From Thermomicrobiales bacterium (GTDB taxonomy: Bacteria; Chloroflexota; Chloroflexia; Thermomicrobiales; CADCWN01): a DNA stretch of 64,000 nucleotides. This document shows, piece after piece, positions 9,959-21,016 of this stretch. The DNA lies in NCBI GenBank assembly GCA_030446685.1, contig JAUJMV010000001.1, forward strand, positions 262,206 to 326,205, written 5' to 3'. The notes under the pieces are model-generated. The model was not told where the DNA came from, did not search any database, and saw only the letters and a list, made by a program, of their open reading frames with translations. Each line of letters starts with the position of its first letter. Position 1 is the first letter of the stretch. The translations under genes were made by a program, and so were the position numbers.

Positions 9959-11949
9959 TCACCTTCCTGGCGCCGCTCGCCGGCCTCTTCCTGCTGACCC
10001 TGCCGCTGATCGTGGTGCTGCACATGCGCCACTCGCGCCCCCGCCCCCTGCCCGTCACCACGATGCGCTTCTGGCAGGAGGCCACCCGCCACCAGCGCCA
10101 GCGCCTGACCTGGCGGCGCCCGCCGCGCAACCTGCTCCTCCTCCTCCAGTTGCTCGTCGCCGCGATCCTCGGCCTGGCGCTGCTCCGCCCGGCGCTGCCG
10201 CTGCCGAGCCTGCCGGGGGCCGCGCAGCCCCCGCAACTGATCGTCGTCCTCGACCGCTCGCTGGCGATGCGCGCCACCGACGTGGCGCCCTCCCGCTTCG
10301 CCGTTGCGAAAGATCGCGCCCGCGCGCTGATCCTCGCCGCCGGCGCCGACGAACCGGTGACGCTGCTGACGCTGGGGGCCGATCCGCAATTGCAGCGCTC
10401 GCGCGACGCCGCCGACCGCGCCGGGCTGCTGGCCGCGCTCGACGCCCTCCCCGCGGGGGGCGGGCGCGCCGACCTCAACGGCGCGCTGCCGGTCCTGCGC
10501 GCCCTGCTGCTGCCCGAGCGCGAGAACCGCGTCGTCCTCCTCTCCGGCGGCGCCTTCGCCACGCCCCCCGACGGGGCGGCGCTGGGGGCGCTCGCCGCGA
10601 CCGTCCGCTGGGAGCGGATCGGCGACGAGACCGACAACCTGGCGATCACCCGGTTCGTTGCGCGCCCCTCCGCCCTCGCGCCCGACCGCGTCGAACTCTT
10701 CGCGCGCGTCGCCAACTACGGGGCGGGGCCGGCGACGGCGCGCGGCACCCTCGACGCTGACGGCGCGACGGTCGACCAGAAGGCGCTGCAGCTCGCGCCC
10801 GGCGGCACGGTCGAACTGGTCTGGCAGTTGCCACGCGGCACGCGCGGTGCGCGGCTGCGGATCGACGGGCGCGACGCGATGCCGTTCGACAACGAGGCCC
10901 AGGTCGTCCTGCGCCAGAACAGCGAGACCCGCATCCTCCTCGTCTCCGACGCGCCCGGCGGCGACCTCGGCCGCGCGTTGACCGCCCAGCCCGGCGCCGT
11001 CCTCACCACCGTCGCCCCGGCCGCCTACCTCGACCGCGACCGCTACGACCTGACCGTCTTCGACGGCGTCGTGCCGGAGCGGCTCCCCCCCGGCGGGGTG
11101 CTGCTGGTCAACCCCCCGGCCGACAACCGGCTGATCGCCAGGGTCGGCGACCCCGCCGCCGCGGGCGAGACGCCGAGCATCGTCCGCTACGACCGCGAGA
11201 GCCCGCTGCTCGCCGGCGTGGACCTCAGCGGCGTGACCTTCGCCCCGCAGGCGGCCTTCCAACTCCCCGACTGGGCGTCGGAGGTCGTCGGCGCGAAGGG
11301 CGGGCCGCTCGTCCTGGCCGGGCGCTTCGAGGGGCGCGAGGTCGTCGCCTTCACCTTCGATCTCGCCCGCTCGAACCTGCCGCGCAAGCTGGCCTTCCCC
11401 CTGCTGGTCAGCAACACCGTCGAGCGCCTGCAGACCCACCGCGTCCCGGCCGCGGTCGCCCTCGGCGAGGGGGCGACGCTGGAGCCGGTCGCCGGGACCG
11501 CCTCGGTGCAGCTCCGCGATCCCGCCGGGCGGACGCGCGACCTCGATCTGCGCCAGTCGCCCGGCGGCGCCCCGACCGCCTACGTCGTGCCGGACGAGCC
11601 CGGCCTTTACACCCTGATCGAGCGCGACAGCACCGGGACCACGCTCCTGCAGGAGGGGTTCGCGGTCAACGGCGGCGACGCGGTCGCCTCCAACCTGCGC
11701 GGCGCGCCGGCCTCCCTGCCCGCCGGCACGGGGGGGATCACCCCCGCCACGGCGACCGGGCTGGCGACCAACCCTGCGCCGAGCCGCCTCGGCGAGCTCT
11801 GGCCGGTCCTGCTGGCCCTGGTGCTGGCCCTGCTGTTGCTCGAATGGGTCGTCGGGCTGCTCGGCCCCGGCGCGCCGCGCGGCCTGCCCGCGCGGGTGCG
11901 GCCGCGCGCCGGCCTGACCGGCCCCGCACGCGGCACGAGGGGCCGCTGA
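9955..11949 (+). CDS. BatA / VWA domain membrane protein
   Basis: BatA N-terminus (FLAPLAGLFLLTLPLIVVLHMRHSR), VWA LIVVLDRSLAM, C-terminal TM; ATGA overlap with the upstream gene. Confidence 0.85.
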   Translation: MITFLAPLAGLFLLTLPLIVVLHMRHSRPRPLPVTTMRFWQEATRHQRQRLTWRRPPRNLLLLLQLLVAAILGLALLRPALPLPSLPGAAQPPQLIVVLDRSLAMRATDVAPSRFAVAKDRARALILAAGADEPVTLLTLGADPQLQRSRDAADRAGLLAALDALPAGGGRADLNGALPVLRALLLPERENRVVLLSGGAFATPPDGAALGALAATVRWERIGDETDNLAITRFVARPSALAPDRVELFARVANYGAGPATARGTLDADGATVDQKALQLAPGGTVELVWQLPRGTRGARLRIDGRDAMPFDNEAQVVLRQNSETRILLVSDAPGGDLGRALTAQPGAVLTTVAPAAYLDRDRYDLTVFDGVVPERLPPGGVLLVNPPADNRLIARVGDPAAAGETPSIVRYDRESPLLAGVDLSGVTFAPQAAFQLPDWASEVVGAKGGPLVLAGRFEGREVVAFTFDLARSNLPRKLAFPLLVSNTVERLQTHRVPAAVALGEGATLEPVAGTASVQLRDPAGRTRDLDLRQSPGGAPTAYVVPDEPGLYTLIERDSTGTTLLQEGFAVNGGDAVASNLRGAPASLPAGTGGITPATATGLATNPAPSRLGELWPVLLALVLALLLLEWVVGLLGPGAPRGLPARVRPRAGLTGPARGTRGR

Positions 11950-14605
11950 CCCGCTCCGGCCGCCTCCTCGGCTTCGCCTACCAGGGCGCGCTCCGCGAGC
12001 CGCGCGTCCTCCTGCTCGGCGCGGCCCTGGCGGCGCTGGCCGGCGGGGCCGGGGGGGGGCGCGGCCGCGCGCGGGCGCGCCCGGCCGCCGTCCTGGCGCG
12101 GGTCCTGGCGCTCGCCGCCTGCGCGGTCGCGCTGGCCGGGCCGGCGCTGGCGCGCCCCGCGCCGGCGGGGGCGACCGTCTTCGTCGTGGACCTCTCGCGC
12201 AGCATCGGGGAGGAGCGCCAGCGCGCCCTGGAAGCCCAACTCGGCGAGGCGATCGCCGCGAACGGGGCGCGCGGCGCCGGGCCGTTCGGGATCGTCGCCT
12301 TCGCCGAGCGCCCCGCCATCGTCGCCCCGGTCGGCGCGCCCTCCCCGCCGACGCGGCGGCGCTGCGCGCCACCCTGGAAGGCGCCGACGTCGGCTCGCGC
12401 GACTACACCGACCTGACCGCCGCCCTGCGGCTGGCCGAGGCCCTGCCCGCCAGCGGCGGCAAGCGCCTGGTTCTCCTCTCCGACGGCCAGGAGACGGTCG
12501 GCGATGCGCTGGCCTGGGCGGCCGGGGCGCGCGAGCGCGGCGTGACGATCGACGCGCTCCCGCCGCCCGGCCGCGCCGCGACCGGCGACGTCTACCTGAG
12601 CGACCTGCGCGTGCCGGAGAGCCTCTGGCAGGGCGACGAGCTGGAGGTCGAGACGATCGTCGGCAGCGACGCCGCCGGCCGCGCGACCGTCCGGCTGGCG
12701 GTCGACGGGCGGGCGGCGGGCGAGGGGGCGATCGAGCTGCGCCCCGGCGCGAACACCCACCGCTTCGCGCTGCGGCCCCTCGCGCCCGGCTTCCACGCCC
12801 TCCGCGTCGAGGTCGTCCCGCGGGGGGCCGACGCGATCGCCGAGAACAACTGGCTCGGCGCGACGACGGTCGTCCGCGACAAGCCGCGCGTCCTGGTCCT
12901 CCAGGGCGACGCCGTCGCCGCCGACCGGCTGCGCCGCGCCCTGGAGCAGACCGGCAGCGAGGTGACGCTCCGCGAGCCGGAGAGCCTCACCGAGCGCCTC
13001 TCCGACCTTGCCCGCTACGACGCGATCGTCCTGGCCGACGTCCCCGCCGCGCGCCTCAGCTTCGAGCGCCAGAAGGCGCTGCAGGAGTACGTGCGCGCGC
13101 TCGGCAAGGGGCTGGTCGTCACCGGCGGCGCCAACAGCTTCGGGCGCGGCGGCTACGAGCGGACGACGCTGGAGGAGATCCTGCCGGTCGCCGTCGAGCC
13201 GCGCGACGAGGGCAAGCGCGCCCCGGTCGCGCTGCTGATCGTCATCGACACCTCCTACTCGATGGACTTCCCGCGCGGCGCGCCGACCCGGATGGAGATG
13301 GCGAAGACCGCCGCCGCCGGCGCGGTGCGCGCCCTCTCGCCCGGCGACGAGGTCGCCATCCTCGCCTTCAGCGACAACAACAACTGGGTCACCCGCCTGC
13401 GCCCGCTCGCCGGCGAGGCCGACGCCGACCAGGTCGCCGCCCAGATCGCCCGCCTGCGGCCCGACGGCATCACCCGGATGCGCGAGGCGCTGGCCGGCGG
13501 GGTCGACGAGCTGGCGAAGAGCCAGGCGCCGACCAAGCACATCATCTTCCTCTCCGACGGCGCCCCCTCCGACCCGGTCGACGAGGGGGACCTGGCGGCC
13601 CGCGCCCGCCGCGCCGGGATCACCCTCTCCAGCATCGCCATCGGCGACGGGGCCGACACCGCGCTGATGGAGCGGCTGGCGAAGGGCGGCAACGGGCGCT
13701 ACTCCTTCGCCGGCCGCCCCGAGGACATCCCCAGGCTGACGCTGGAGGAGGCCGAGCAGGTCGGCGGCAAGGCGCTGGCGACCGGCGAGTTCCGCCCGGT
13801 GCAGACCGCGCCGAGTTCGATCATGCGCGGCCTCGACCCGGCCCGGCTGCCGGCCCTCAACGGCTACCAGATCACCGAGATGAAGCCGGACGCGCAGCAG
13901 ATCCTCGCCTCCGGCCGCGACGAGCCGGTGCTGGCCCAGTGGCAGTACGGCCTCGGCCGCGTCGTCGCCTGGACCAGCGACCTCGGCCAGGACCTCGCGC
14001 CGGGCTGGCGTGACGCCGCCGCCTACGCGCCCTTCTGGAACGGGGTGGTGCGCTGGACCCTCCCCGAGCCCGGCAGCGGCGCCTTCCGCGTCCGCACGAC
14101 CCGGCTGGATCGCGACCTGCTCCTGTCGGTCGACGCCCTCGGCCCCGACGGGCTGCCGATCAACCTGGCCGAGACGCGCGCCACGCTGCGCACGCCGGAC
14201 GGCGCCAGCGTGCCGCTGGCCCTGCCGCAGAGCGCACCCGGCCGCTACGAGGTCCCCCTGGCCGCCCCCGCGCCCGGCACCTACCGGCTCGAGATCGAGC
14301 AGGTGCGCGGCGGGCAGCGGGTGACCGATCTGGCCGGGTTCAGCGTGCCCTACCCGGCGGAGTTGCGCGGGCCGCGCGCCAGCGAGGCGACCCTGTCGGC
14401 GCTCGCCGACCGCACCGGTGGCCGGGTGCTCGACGGGGCGAGCGGACTCTTCGGCGCGCGTGACGAGGCGCGCGCGCCGCGCCTCCAGCCGATCTGGCCC
14501 TGGTTCGCCGCGCTCGGCCTCGCCCTCTTCCTGCTCGACATCGCCCTGCGCCTCGGGGCCGCCGCCACCCCTCCCGCCCGGCTGCGCCGCCTGCTGCCGC
14601 GGTAG
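11946..14605 (+). CDS. VWA domain membrane protein (paralogue of 16760-19429), apparent single-base frameshift near 12340
   Basis: VFVVDLSRSIG in frame 0, then ADAAALRATLEGADVGSRDYTDLTAALRLAEALPAS in frame 2; colinear with the intact paralogue; start approximate. Confidence 0.8.
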
Positions 14606-14616
14606 CCTGCCGCCCC

Positions 14617-14724
14617 GGCCCCCCAACGTTGGGGGAGAAGGGCCAGAGGCAGTCGGTGGTCTCTCGGGAGGGCTCACGCCACGCCCGCGTCCTCTCCCTC
14701 CAACGTTGGGAGCCGGGGGGGCGC
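14617..14724. repeat. REP/MITE-like element with CCAACGTTGG palindromic ends
   Basis: GGCCCCCCAACGTTGGGGGAG ... CTCCCTCCAACGTTGGGAGCCGGGGGGGCGC. Confidence 0.65.
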
Positions 14725-14879
14725 TCTCCCGCGCCACGGGGCGCGCGGGGATTGCACAATCGCGGGCCGCCGGATACACTTGACCCACCTTTGTCACGTC
14801 ACGATGGGGTGACCGGCCGGGGCCATGATACCGTGGCCTGATTGCGCTACCCTCCGCCGCCCGCCCTCGAGAGGTCAGA

Positions 14880-16522
14880 TGCAACGAGCGTTCGATCGCC
14901 GCTGGCGACCCGCCTTCCCCGACCGCACCCGCTGGGGCCGGTTGGCCTGGGACGCCCTCTGGACCCCGTTCTGGCTCGGTAGCACCTTGCCCCCGCCCGA
15001 ATGGCCCGCCCGTCGCCGGGCCGGGGAGGCGGCCCCGGCGGATCGGGTGCCGGTCATCGTCGTCCAGCTCGACGCCCTCCGCCGGACGGTCTGGCGGCAG
15101 CGGGTCCCGATCGTCCTCTGCCGGACCGCCTGGCTGCTGCTGGCGGTCGCGGCGGCCTGGCTGGCGTTCCGGGTCTTCGCCGGGCCGATCGCGCCCTGGC
15201 CCTTCCTGGCCGCCGGGCTGGTCGTCCTGGCCCTCGGGCTGGCGCTCCTCCGGCTGACCCACCCGTCGCGCGGCGAATTAGCCTACACCCTCGACCGCGA
15301 TCACCACCTGCGCGCGCAGGTCTTCACCGCGCAGGAGGAGGCGCAGGGGCCGCTGCTGACCGGCGTGCGCGCCCTGCAAGTGGCCGCGGCCATGCGCGTG
15401 ACCGACGACCTGGCCCCACGCATCTCCCGCCCCCGCCGCCCCGTCCGCGAGTTGCGCCTCGTCGCCGGGTGCGCGCTCCTGACTCTGGCGCTGCTGCTCG
15501 TCCTCAACGGGCGCGGCCCCGGCACCGCCGCCGGCGAGACGACCGACAACGCCGGGCTGCCGCTCGACGACCAGGCGATGCTCGGCATGGACGGCGAGAG
15601 CTCCGGCGCCGCCGCGGCGGGCGAGTACAGCGAGGAATACGGCGAGCCTCCTGTCGGCGGCGTCGCCGACGGGCAGAGCTTCCCCGAGCAGCAGGACCAG
15701 CAGTACCAGCCAGATCAGCAGGACCAGCAGAGCGCCGGCAGCAGCGGCCCCGACGCCCAGGGCCAGCACGACCTCGACATGCTGGCCGACGCGCTCCGCG
15801 ATACCGGGGTGACCCGCGACGCCGCCGACAAGCTCCAGTCCGGCGATTACCAGGGCGCGACGGACTCGCTGCGCCAGGCCGGGCGCGACGCCGGCCAGCT
15901 CTCCCCCCAGGCGCGGCGCGACCTCGCCAACGACCTGCGCGACGCGGCGAACCGCATCAACGATTCCAACCTGGCGCAGCGCGTGCGGGATGCCGCCGAC
16001 GCGGTCGAGCGCGGCGACGCGCAGGCGGCCCAGTCCGCGCTCGACGCCGTCGCCGGCGACATCGATCGCGCGATGCGCGGCGCGGATCCGCCGTCCCAGG
16101 ACGGGCAGGGCAATGCGCCGGTGCGCACCCGCCCCGGCGAGGCCCCGCAAGCCAACCGGCCCGCCCAGCCGGGCGACAACAGCGGTGGCGGGGGCGGCGG
16201 CAGTGGCTCCAGCCCCGCCCTGCCGGGCCAGCAGCGCGCCGGCCCGGCCTACGGCCCCAGCACCGCCCCCTTGGGCGCCGACGAGAAGCCGGTCAAGCTC
16301 CCCAAGGGGGACCAGCGCGGCGCCACGGTGCGCGGCAGCGGCGGCGGCAGCCGCGGCGCCACCTCGGCCAACCCGAACAGCGCCGGCACCGGCGACGGCA
16401 AGCTGCAGCAGGGCGAGATCGGCGAGGTCGGCCCGGAGATCAACCGCGTGCCGCTCGATCAGCGCGGCGCGGTCGAGCGCTACTTCACGCCGAACCCTGA
16501 GAAGCGCGAGCAGGCGCCGTAA
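14880..16522 (+). CDS. Membrane protein, paralogue of 7114-8727 (copy 2)
   Basis: WTPFWLGSTLPPPEWP / LPFWLGSTLPPPALP, DAADKLQSGDYQGATDSLRQAGRDAGQLS and NRVPLDQRGAVERYFTP shared. Confidence 0.8.
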
Positions 16523-16586
16523 GCCGCCGGCGTAGGCGGCGGCGCTCCCTGCCGTGGCGGCCCCAGGTCGCCGGCGCCGTGTCGTC

Positions 16587-16699
16587 GTAGGGGCAGCCCT
16601 GTGTGGCTGCCCGCGGCCCCGCAGGGCCGCCCCAAGCCAATGCCCTGCCCGCCGGGTTGATGGTAAGCAACGTGGGCAGCCACGGGGGGCTGCCCCTAC
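16587..16699. repeat. Inverted pair of GTAGGGGC hairpins
   Basis: GTAGGGGCAGCCCTGTGTGGCTGCCC (16587) and reverse copy GGGCAGCCACGGGGGGCTGCCCCTAC (16674-16699). Confidence 0.65.
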
Positions 16700-16759
16700 G
16701 CATCCAGTACGGTTCGCCCGTGGCCGCTGACCGCCGACCGTGGGAGCTGAGAGACCGCC

Positions 16760-19429
16760 ATGGCTTGGACAGGATCGCTCTTCGGACGCCCCTTCATCCT
16801 CCACGAGCCGCGCCTCCTGCTGCTCGCCCTCGCCCTCGGCGCGGTCGTTGCCGCCATCTGGCTGCGCCGCGGCCGGCACCAGCTCCCCTGGACCGCCGTC
16901 CTCGTGCGGACCCTCGTCTTCACCGCTTTCGCCGTCGCCCTGGGGCAGCCCGCGGTCGAGCGGCCCACCCCGGTCGAGGCAACCGTCTTCGTCCTCGACA
17001 TCTCGCGCAGCATGGGCGGCTTCGACGACGAGCGGCTGCGCGCCGTCGAGGCGCGGCTGCGCGACGCCGTCGCCAGCAACAACGGACGCCAGCCCCTCGG
17101 CCTCGTCGCCTTCGCCGAGCGCGCCGTCGTCGTCTACCCGGTCGGCGCCCTCGGCGCGCTCCCCGATCGCGCCCGCTTCCGCGCCGCGCTCGACGGGGCC
17201 GACGTCGGCTCGCGCGACTACACCGACCTCACCGCCGCCCTGCGCCTCGCCGAGGCCCTCCCCGCCAGCGCCGGCAAGCGCCTCGTCCTGATCACCGACG
17301 GGCAGGAGACCCTCGGGGACGCCGCCACCTGGGTCGTCGCCGCCCGCGCCCGCGGCGTCTCGGTCGACACCTACCGCCCCGACGGCCGCCCCTGGGCCGC
17401 CGACATGCGCCTCTCCGACCTGCGGATGCCCGAGAGCGCCTGGCAGGGGGACGACCTCGAGGTCGAGACGATCGTCACCAGCGAGGCCCCCGGCGAGGCG
17501 ACGCTGCGCCTGCTGGTGGACGGCCGGCCGCTCGGGTCGCAGCCGGTCACCCTCCAGGCCGGCGCCAACAGCTTCCGCCTCGTCCTCAAGCCGCTGTCCC
17601 CCGGCTTCCACGCCGTCACCGCCGAGATCGCGCCCCAGGGGCCGGACGCCATCGCCGAGAACAATGCCCTCGCCGCCACCACCGTCGTCCGCGACAAGCC
17701 GCGCATCCTCGTCCTCGAAGGGCAGCGCGGCAACGCCGAGAAGCTGCGGCGGACGCTCGAGGCGGGCAACAGCACCGTGACCGTCCGCGAGCCGGGCAGC
17801 CTCTCGGAGCGCCTCCCCGACCTCGCCGCCTACGACGGCATCGTGCTGGTCGACGTCCCGGCCGGCGCCCTGAGCGCCGGCCGCCAGAAGGCGCTCCAGG
17901 AGTACGTCCGCACCCTCGGGCGCGGCCTCGTCGTCACCGGCGGGGTCGGCAGCTTCGGGCGCGGCGGCTACGCCGGCACCACCCTCGAGGAGACGCTGCC
18001 GGTGCGGGTCCGCCCGCGCGAGGAGGTGCGGCGCGTCCCCGCCGCCCTGCTGATCATCATCGACACCTCCTACTCGATGGACTTCCCGCGCGGCGCCGCC
18101 AGCCGCATGGAGATGGCGAAGACCGCCGCCGCCAGCGCCATCCGTGCGCTCGAGCCGGGCGACGAGGTCGCCGTCCTCGCCTTCAGCGACAACAACAACT
18201 GGGTCACCCGCCTACGGCAGATCCGCACCAGCCAGGACATGGACCAGGTCGCCGAGCTGATCAGCCGCCTCAAGCCGGAGGGGCTGACCCAGATGTACCC
18301 CGCCCTCAACGAGAGCATCGGCGAGTTGAGCACCAGCCGCGCCGGCACCAAGCACGTCGTCCTCCTCTCCGACGGCTCCCCCTCCAACCCCTTCGACGAC
18401 CGCCAGTTGACCGGCCGGATGCGCGCGGCGGGGATCACCCTCTCCAGCATCGCCATCGGCGACGGGGCCGACACCGCGCTGATGGAGCGGCTGGCGAAGG
18501 GCGGCAACGGGCGCTACTCCTTCGCCCGCAAGCCGGAGGAGATCCCCCTGCTGACGCTGGAGGAGGCCGAGCGGATCAGCACCAAGACCGTGGCGAGCGG
18601 CAGCTTCCGCGCGGTGCAGACCGCCCCCAGCCCGATCATGCGCGGCCTCGACCCCGCCAAGCTCCCCGCGATCGGCGGTTACCAGATCACCGAGGTCAAG
18701 CCGGACGCGCAGCAGATCCTCGCCTCCGGCGAGAACGAGCCGGTGCTGGCCCAGTGGCAGTACGGCCTCGGCCGCGTCGTCGCCTGGACCAGCGACACCA
18801 GCCAGAACCTCACCCCCGAGTGGCGCGAGAGCGACCTCTACGCCCCCTTCTGGAACCAGGCGGTGCGCTGGACCCTGGCGGAGTCGGGGAGCCGCCACTT
18901 CCGCCTGCAAACGGCCGCCGACGGGCGCGATCTCGTCGTGACGGTCGACGCCTTCGACGACAACGGGGTGCCGGTCAACCTCGCCCAGTTGCAGGGGACG
19001 CTGCGGACCAGCGCGGGCGACGGCGTGCCGATCGTCCTGCCGCAGAGCGCGCCCGGCCGCTACGAGGTCCGCCTCTCCGAGCTGGAGCCGGACGCCTACC
19101 AGCTCGACCTGCAGCAGGCGCGCGGCGGCGGCACGGTCGCCGATGTCCTCGGCTTCAGCGTGCCGTACCCGATCGAGTTGCGCGGCCAGTCCCAGGACGA
19201 CGCCAAGCTCACCGCCCTGGCGGAGCGGACCGGCGGCTTCGTCCTGACCGGCGACCAGTCGCTCTTCGACAAGCGCGGCAGCTCGCGCGTCCTCAGCGTG
19301 CCGCGCTTCCAGCCGGTCTGGCCCTGGTTCGTCGCCCTCGGCCTGGCCCTCTTCCTGCTTGACATCACCCTGCGCCTCGGTTACACCGGCACCTCGCTCA
19401 CCCAACTGCGCCGCCTGATGCCGCGCTAG
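16760..19429 (+). CDS. VWA domain membrane protein (copy 2, intact)
   Basis: MAWTGSLFGRPFILHEPRLL..., VFVLDISRSMG and IIIDTSYSMDFPRG, GGANGRYSF-type motifs. Confidence 0.85.
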   Translation: MAWTGSLFGRPFILHEPRLLLLALALGAVVAAIWLRRGRHQLPWTAVLVRTLVFTAFAVALGQPAVERPTPVEATVFVLDISRSMGGFDDERLRAVEARLRDAVASNNGRQPLGLVAFAERAVVVYPVGALGALPDRARFRAALDGADVGSRDYTDLTAALRLAEALPASAGKRLVLITDGQETLGDAATWVVAARARGVSVDTYRPDGRPWAADMRLSDLRMPESAWQGDDLEVETIVTSEAPGEATLRLLVDGRPLGSQPVTLQAGANSFRLVLKPLSPGFHAVTAEIAPQGPDAIAENNALAATTVVRDKPRILVLEGQRGNAEKLRRTLEAGNSTVTVREPGSLSERLPDLAAYDGIVLVDVPAGALSAGRQKALQEYVRTLGRGLVVTGGVGSFGRGGYAGTTLEETLPVRVRPREEVRRVPAALLIIIDTSYSMDFPRGAASRMEMAKTAAASAIRALEPGDEVAVLAFSDNNNWVTRLRQIRTSQDMDQVAELISRLKPEGLTQMYPALNESIGELSTSRAGTKHVVLLSDGSPSNPFDDRQLTGRMRAAGITLSSIAIGDGADTALMERLAKGGNGRYSFARKPEEIPLLTLEEAERISTKTVASGSFRAVQTAPSPIMRGLDPAKLPAIGGYQITEVKPDAQQILASGENEPVLAQWQYGLGRVVAWTSDTSQNLTPEWRESDLYAPFWNQAVRWTLAESGSRHFRLQTAADGRDLVVTVDAFDDNGVPVNLAQLQGTLRTSAGDGVPIVLPQSAPGRYEVRLSELEPDAYQLDLQQARGGGTVADVLGFSVPYPIELRGQSQDDAKLTALAERTGGFVLTGDQSLFDKRGSSRVLSVPRFQPVWPWFVALGLALFLLDITLRLGYTGTSLTQLRRLMPR

Positions 19430-19633
19430 CGTGGCCCCCGGCCCTCAACCTGGAAGGAGCGCAGGTCCAGGGATGAGTTGAAGCCGTAGGCGCGGTACAA
19501 CGCGACCCGAAGGGAATCGGTGTGCTATGGCGCCGAGTGCTGGCGTTGCGCCGGGCGCGCGTGCAGTCCTCCCCGGTTGATGGGACGCCGTCACCACGGT
19601 CATGCGCCTATAGATTGGGCTACGGGGTGGCCC

Positions 19634-19753
19634 TGTCATCCTGAGCCGCAGCGAAGGATCGGTCTCCCCGGCACCCGTGTGGCGGATGGCCTCGTCCGGT
19701 GCTGGAGAAACCGATCCTGACAGGGAAGATCGCTGCGGTTCTTCCTCAGGACG
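19634..19753. repeat. Intergenic inverted repeat of the TCATCCTGAGC-GAAGGATC type
   Basis: CCTGTCATCCTGAGCCGCAGCGAAGGATCGG ... CCGATCCTGACAGGGAAGATCGCTGCGGTTCTTCCTCAGG. Confidence 0.5.
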
Positions 19754-19880
19754 CCAGTTGCCGTAAAATCGTGGGCGCTATCTTTGCCGATCACCGCTCG
19801 GTTTTGTGCGCGATGAAGAGCACACCCGTGTACGGCCACCAGGAGCGCCGGTGGCCGCATTCCGGCACGGCTCGCGGTGC

Positions 19881-20737
19881 CTAGAGGGTGATTCGGCCCA
19901 GCCGGCGATCAGCGCGGCGGCCTCCTCCTCGCGGTCGGTGTAGACATGGTCCGCGCCGGTGATGAGGTGGGTGGTGACGCGGGCGGCGCGCGCGGCCGCG
20001 CGGATGGTCGCCAACTCGACCTCGCCGCCGACATCGCGATCGCCGTAGAACACCAGCAGCGGGAGGCGGAGCCGTGCGATCGATGGGCCGGCGGGGTCGG
20101 CGGTGTATGTCTGCGCCTGCACCGTCGCGCGGCTGACCACGTTCCCGGCGCTCAACCGGTACCAGTGCGCGCCCATCAGGGGCGCGCAGCAGTTCAGTCG
20201 CGCGCCCCTCCGCGGCGAGGCGCCGTGCCCGCTCGACGATCTCCTTCGGCCAGTGTCCGTGCAAGTCGGGGGAGGCGAGCGCCACCCCGGCGATCGAGCG
20301 CCACCCCGGCGATGCGCGGGTCCTGCCGTTCCGCCTGGTAGCGGATCACCTTGACGGCGCCCAGGCTGTGCCCGACGAGCACGACGCCGCGCGCGCCCTC
20401 CATTGCCAGGTCCACCCACGCGGCGAGGTCGCGGGGCTTTCCTCAATCGTTCCCAGGCACTCCCGCCGGCGACCGGGCGATCCGTCGCGACTTGCCAGAG
20501 GGTGGCGCCGATGTCGTGCCCGCGCGAATTGCCGCTGACGAAACAGTAGCCGCGCCGCGCCAGCGCCCGGCCGAGGGTCACATAGGGATAATCGCAGAAG
20601 GAGCCGGTGTTGCCGTGCATCCAGACGATCGCGACGGGCCGGATCGGGCCGTCGCCCGGCCGGATCGCGATCCCGGTGAGGGCGATCCCATCTTCGCTCG
20701 CCGTGTAGACCAGTTCTTCGCTGGACCTGGTTGCCAT
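19881..20737 (-). pseudogene. Alpha/beta hydrolase, several frameshifts
   Basis: VAIVWMHGNTGSFCDYPYVTLGRALARRGY, then GVVLVGHSLGAVKVIRYQAE and LPLLVFYGDRDVGGEVE in other frames. Confidence 0.7.
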
Positions 20738-21016
20738 GTCCCCTCGCCATGCATTGCCCTGCCATCCACTCGCACGCCGAGCCCCTCCCGCTATTGTCCA
20801 CGGGTATCATGACACCCTCTGGCAGGAAAACAGGGCATTCCACGCCCGGACGGCGAGTTAGAGCGGTTTCCGAAAAGATTGCCTCCGCCTCGGTGTCGTT
20901 CGTAGGGGCGTATTGCATACGCCCGACACCCTGCCCTGGCACTTGTTCAACCATGTGGCGAACCGCTCTCATCGGACAAGCCCGCGCCGCGCTGGCCGGC
21001 AGTGGGGAGTGCCGAA

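Noticed and set aside
9835-15262. Very long minus-strand ORFs (845 and 1094 aa) opposite the VWA locus
   Set aside because: Antisense to well-supported BatA/VWA genes; composition is the Arg/Gly/Ala/Gln-rich pattern expected from GC-rich antisense frames.
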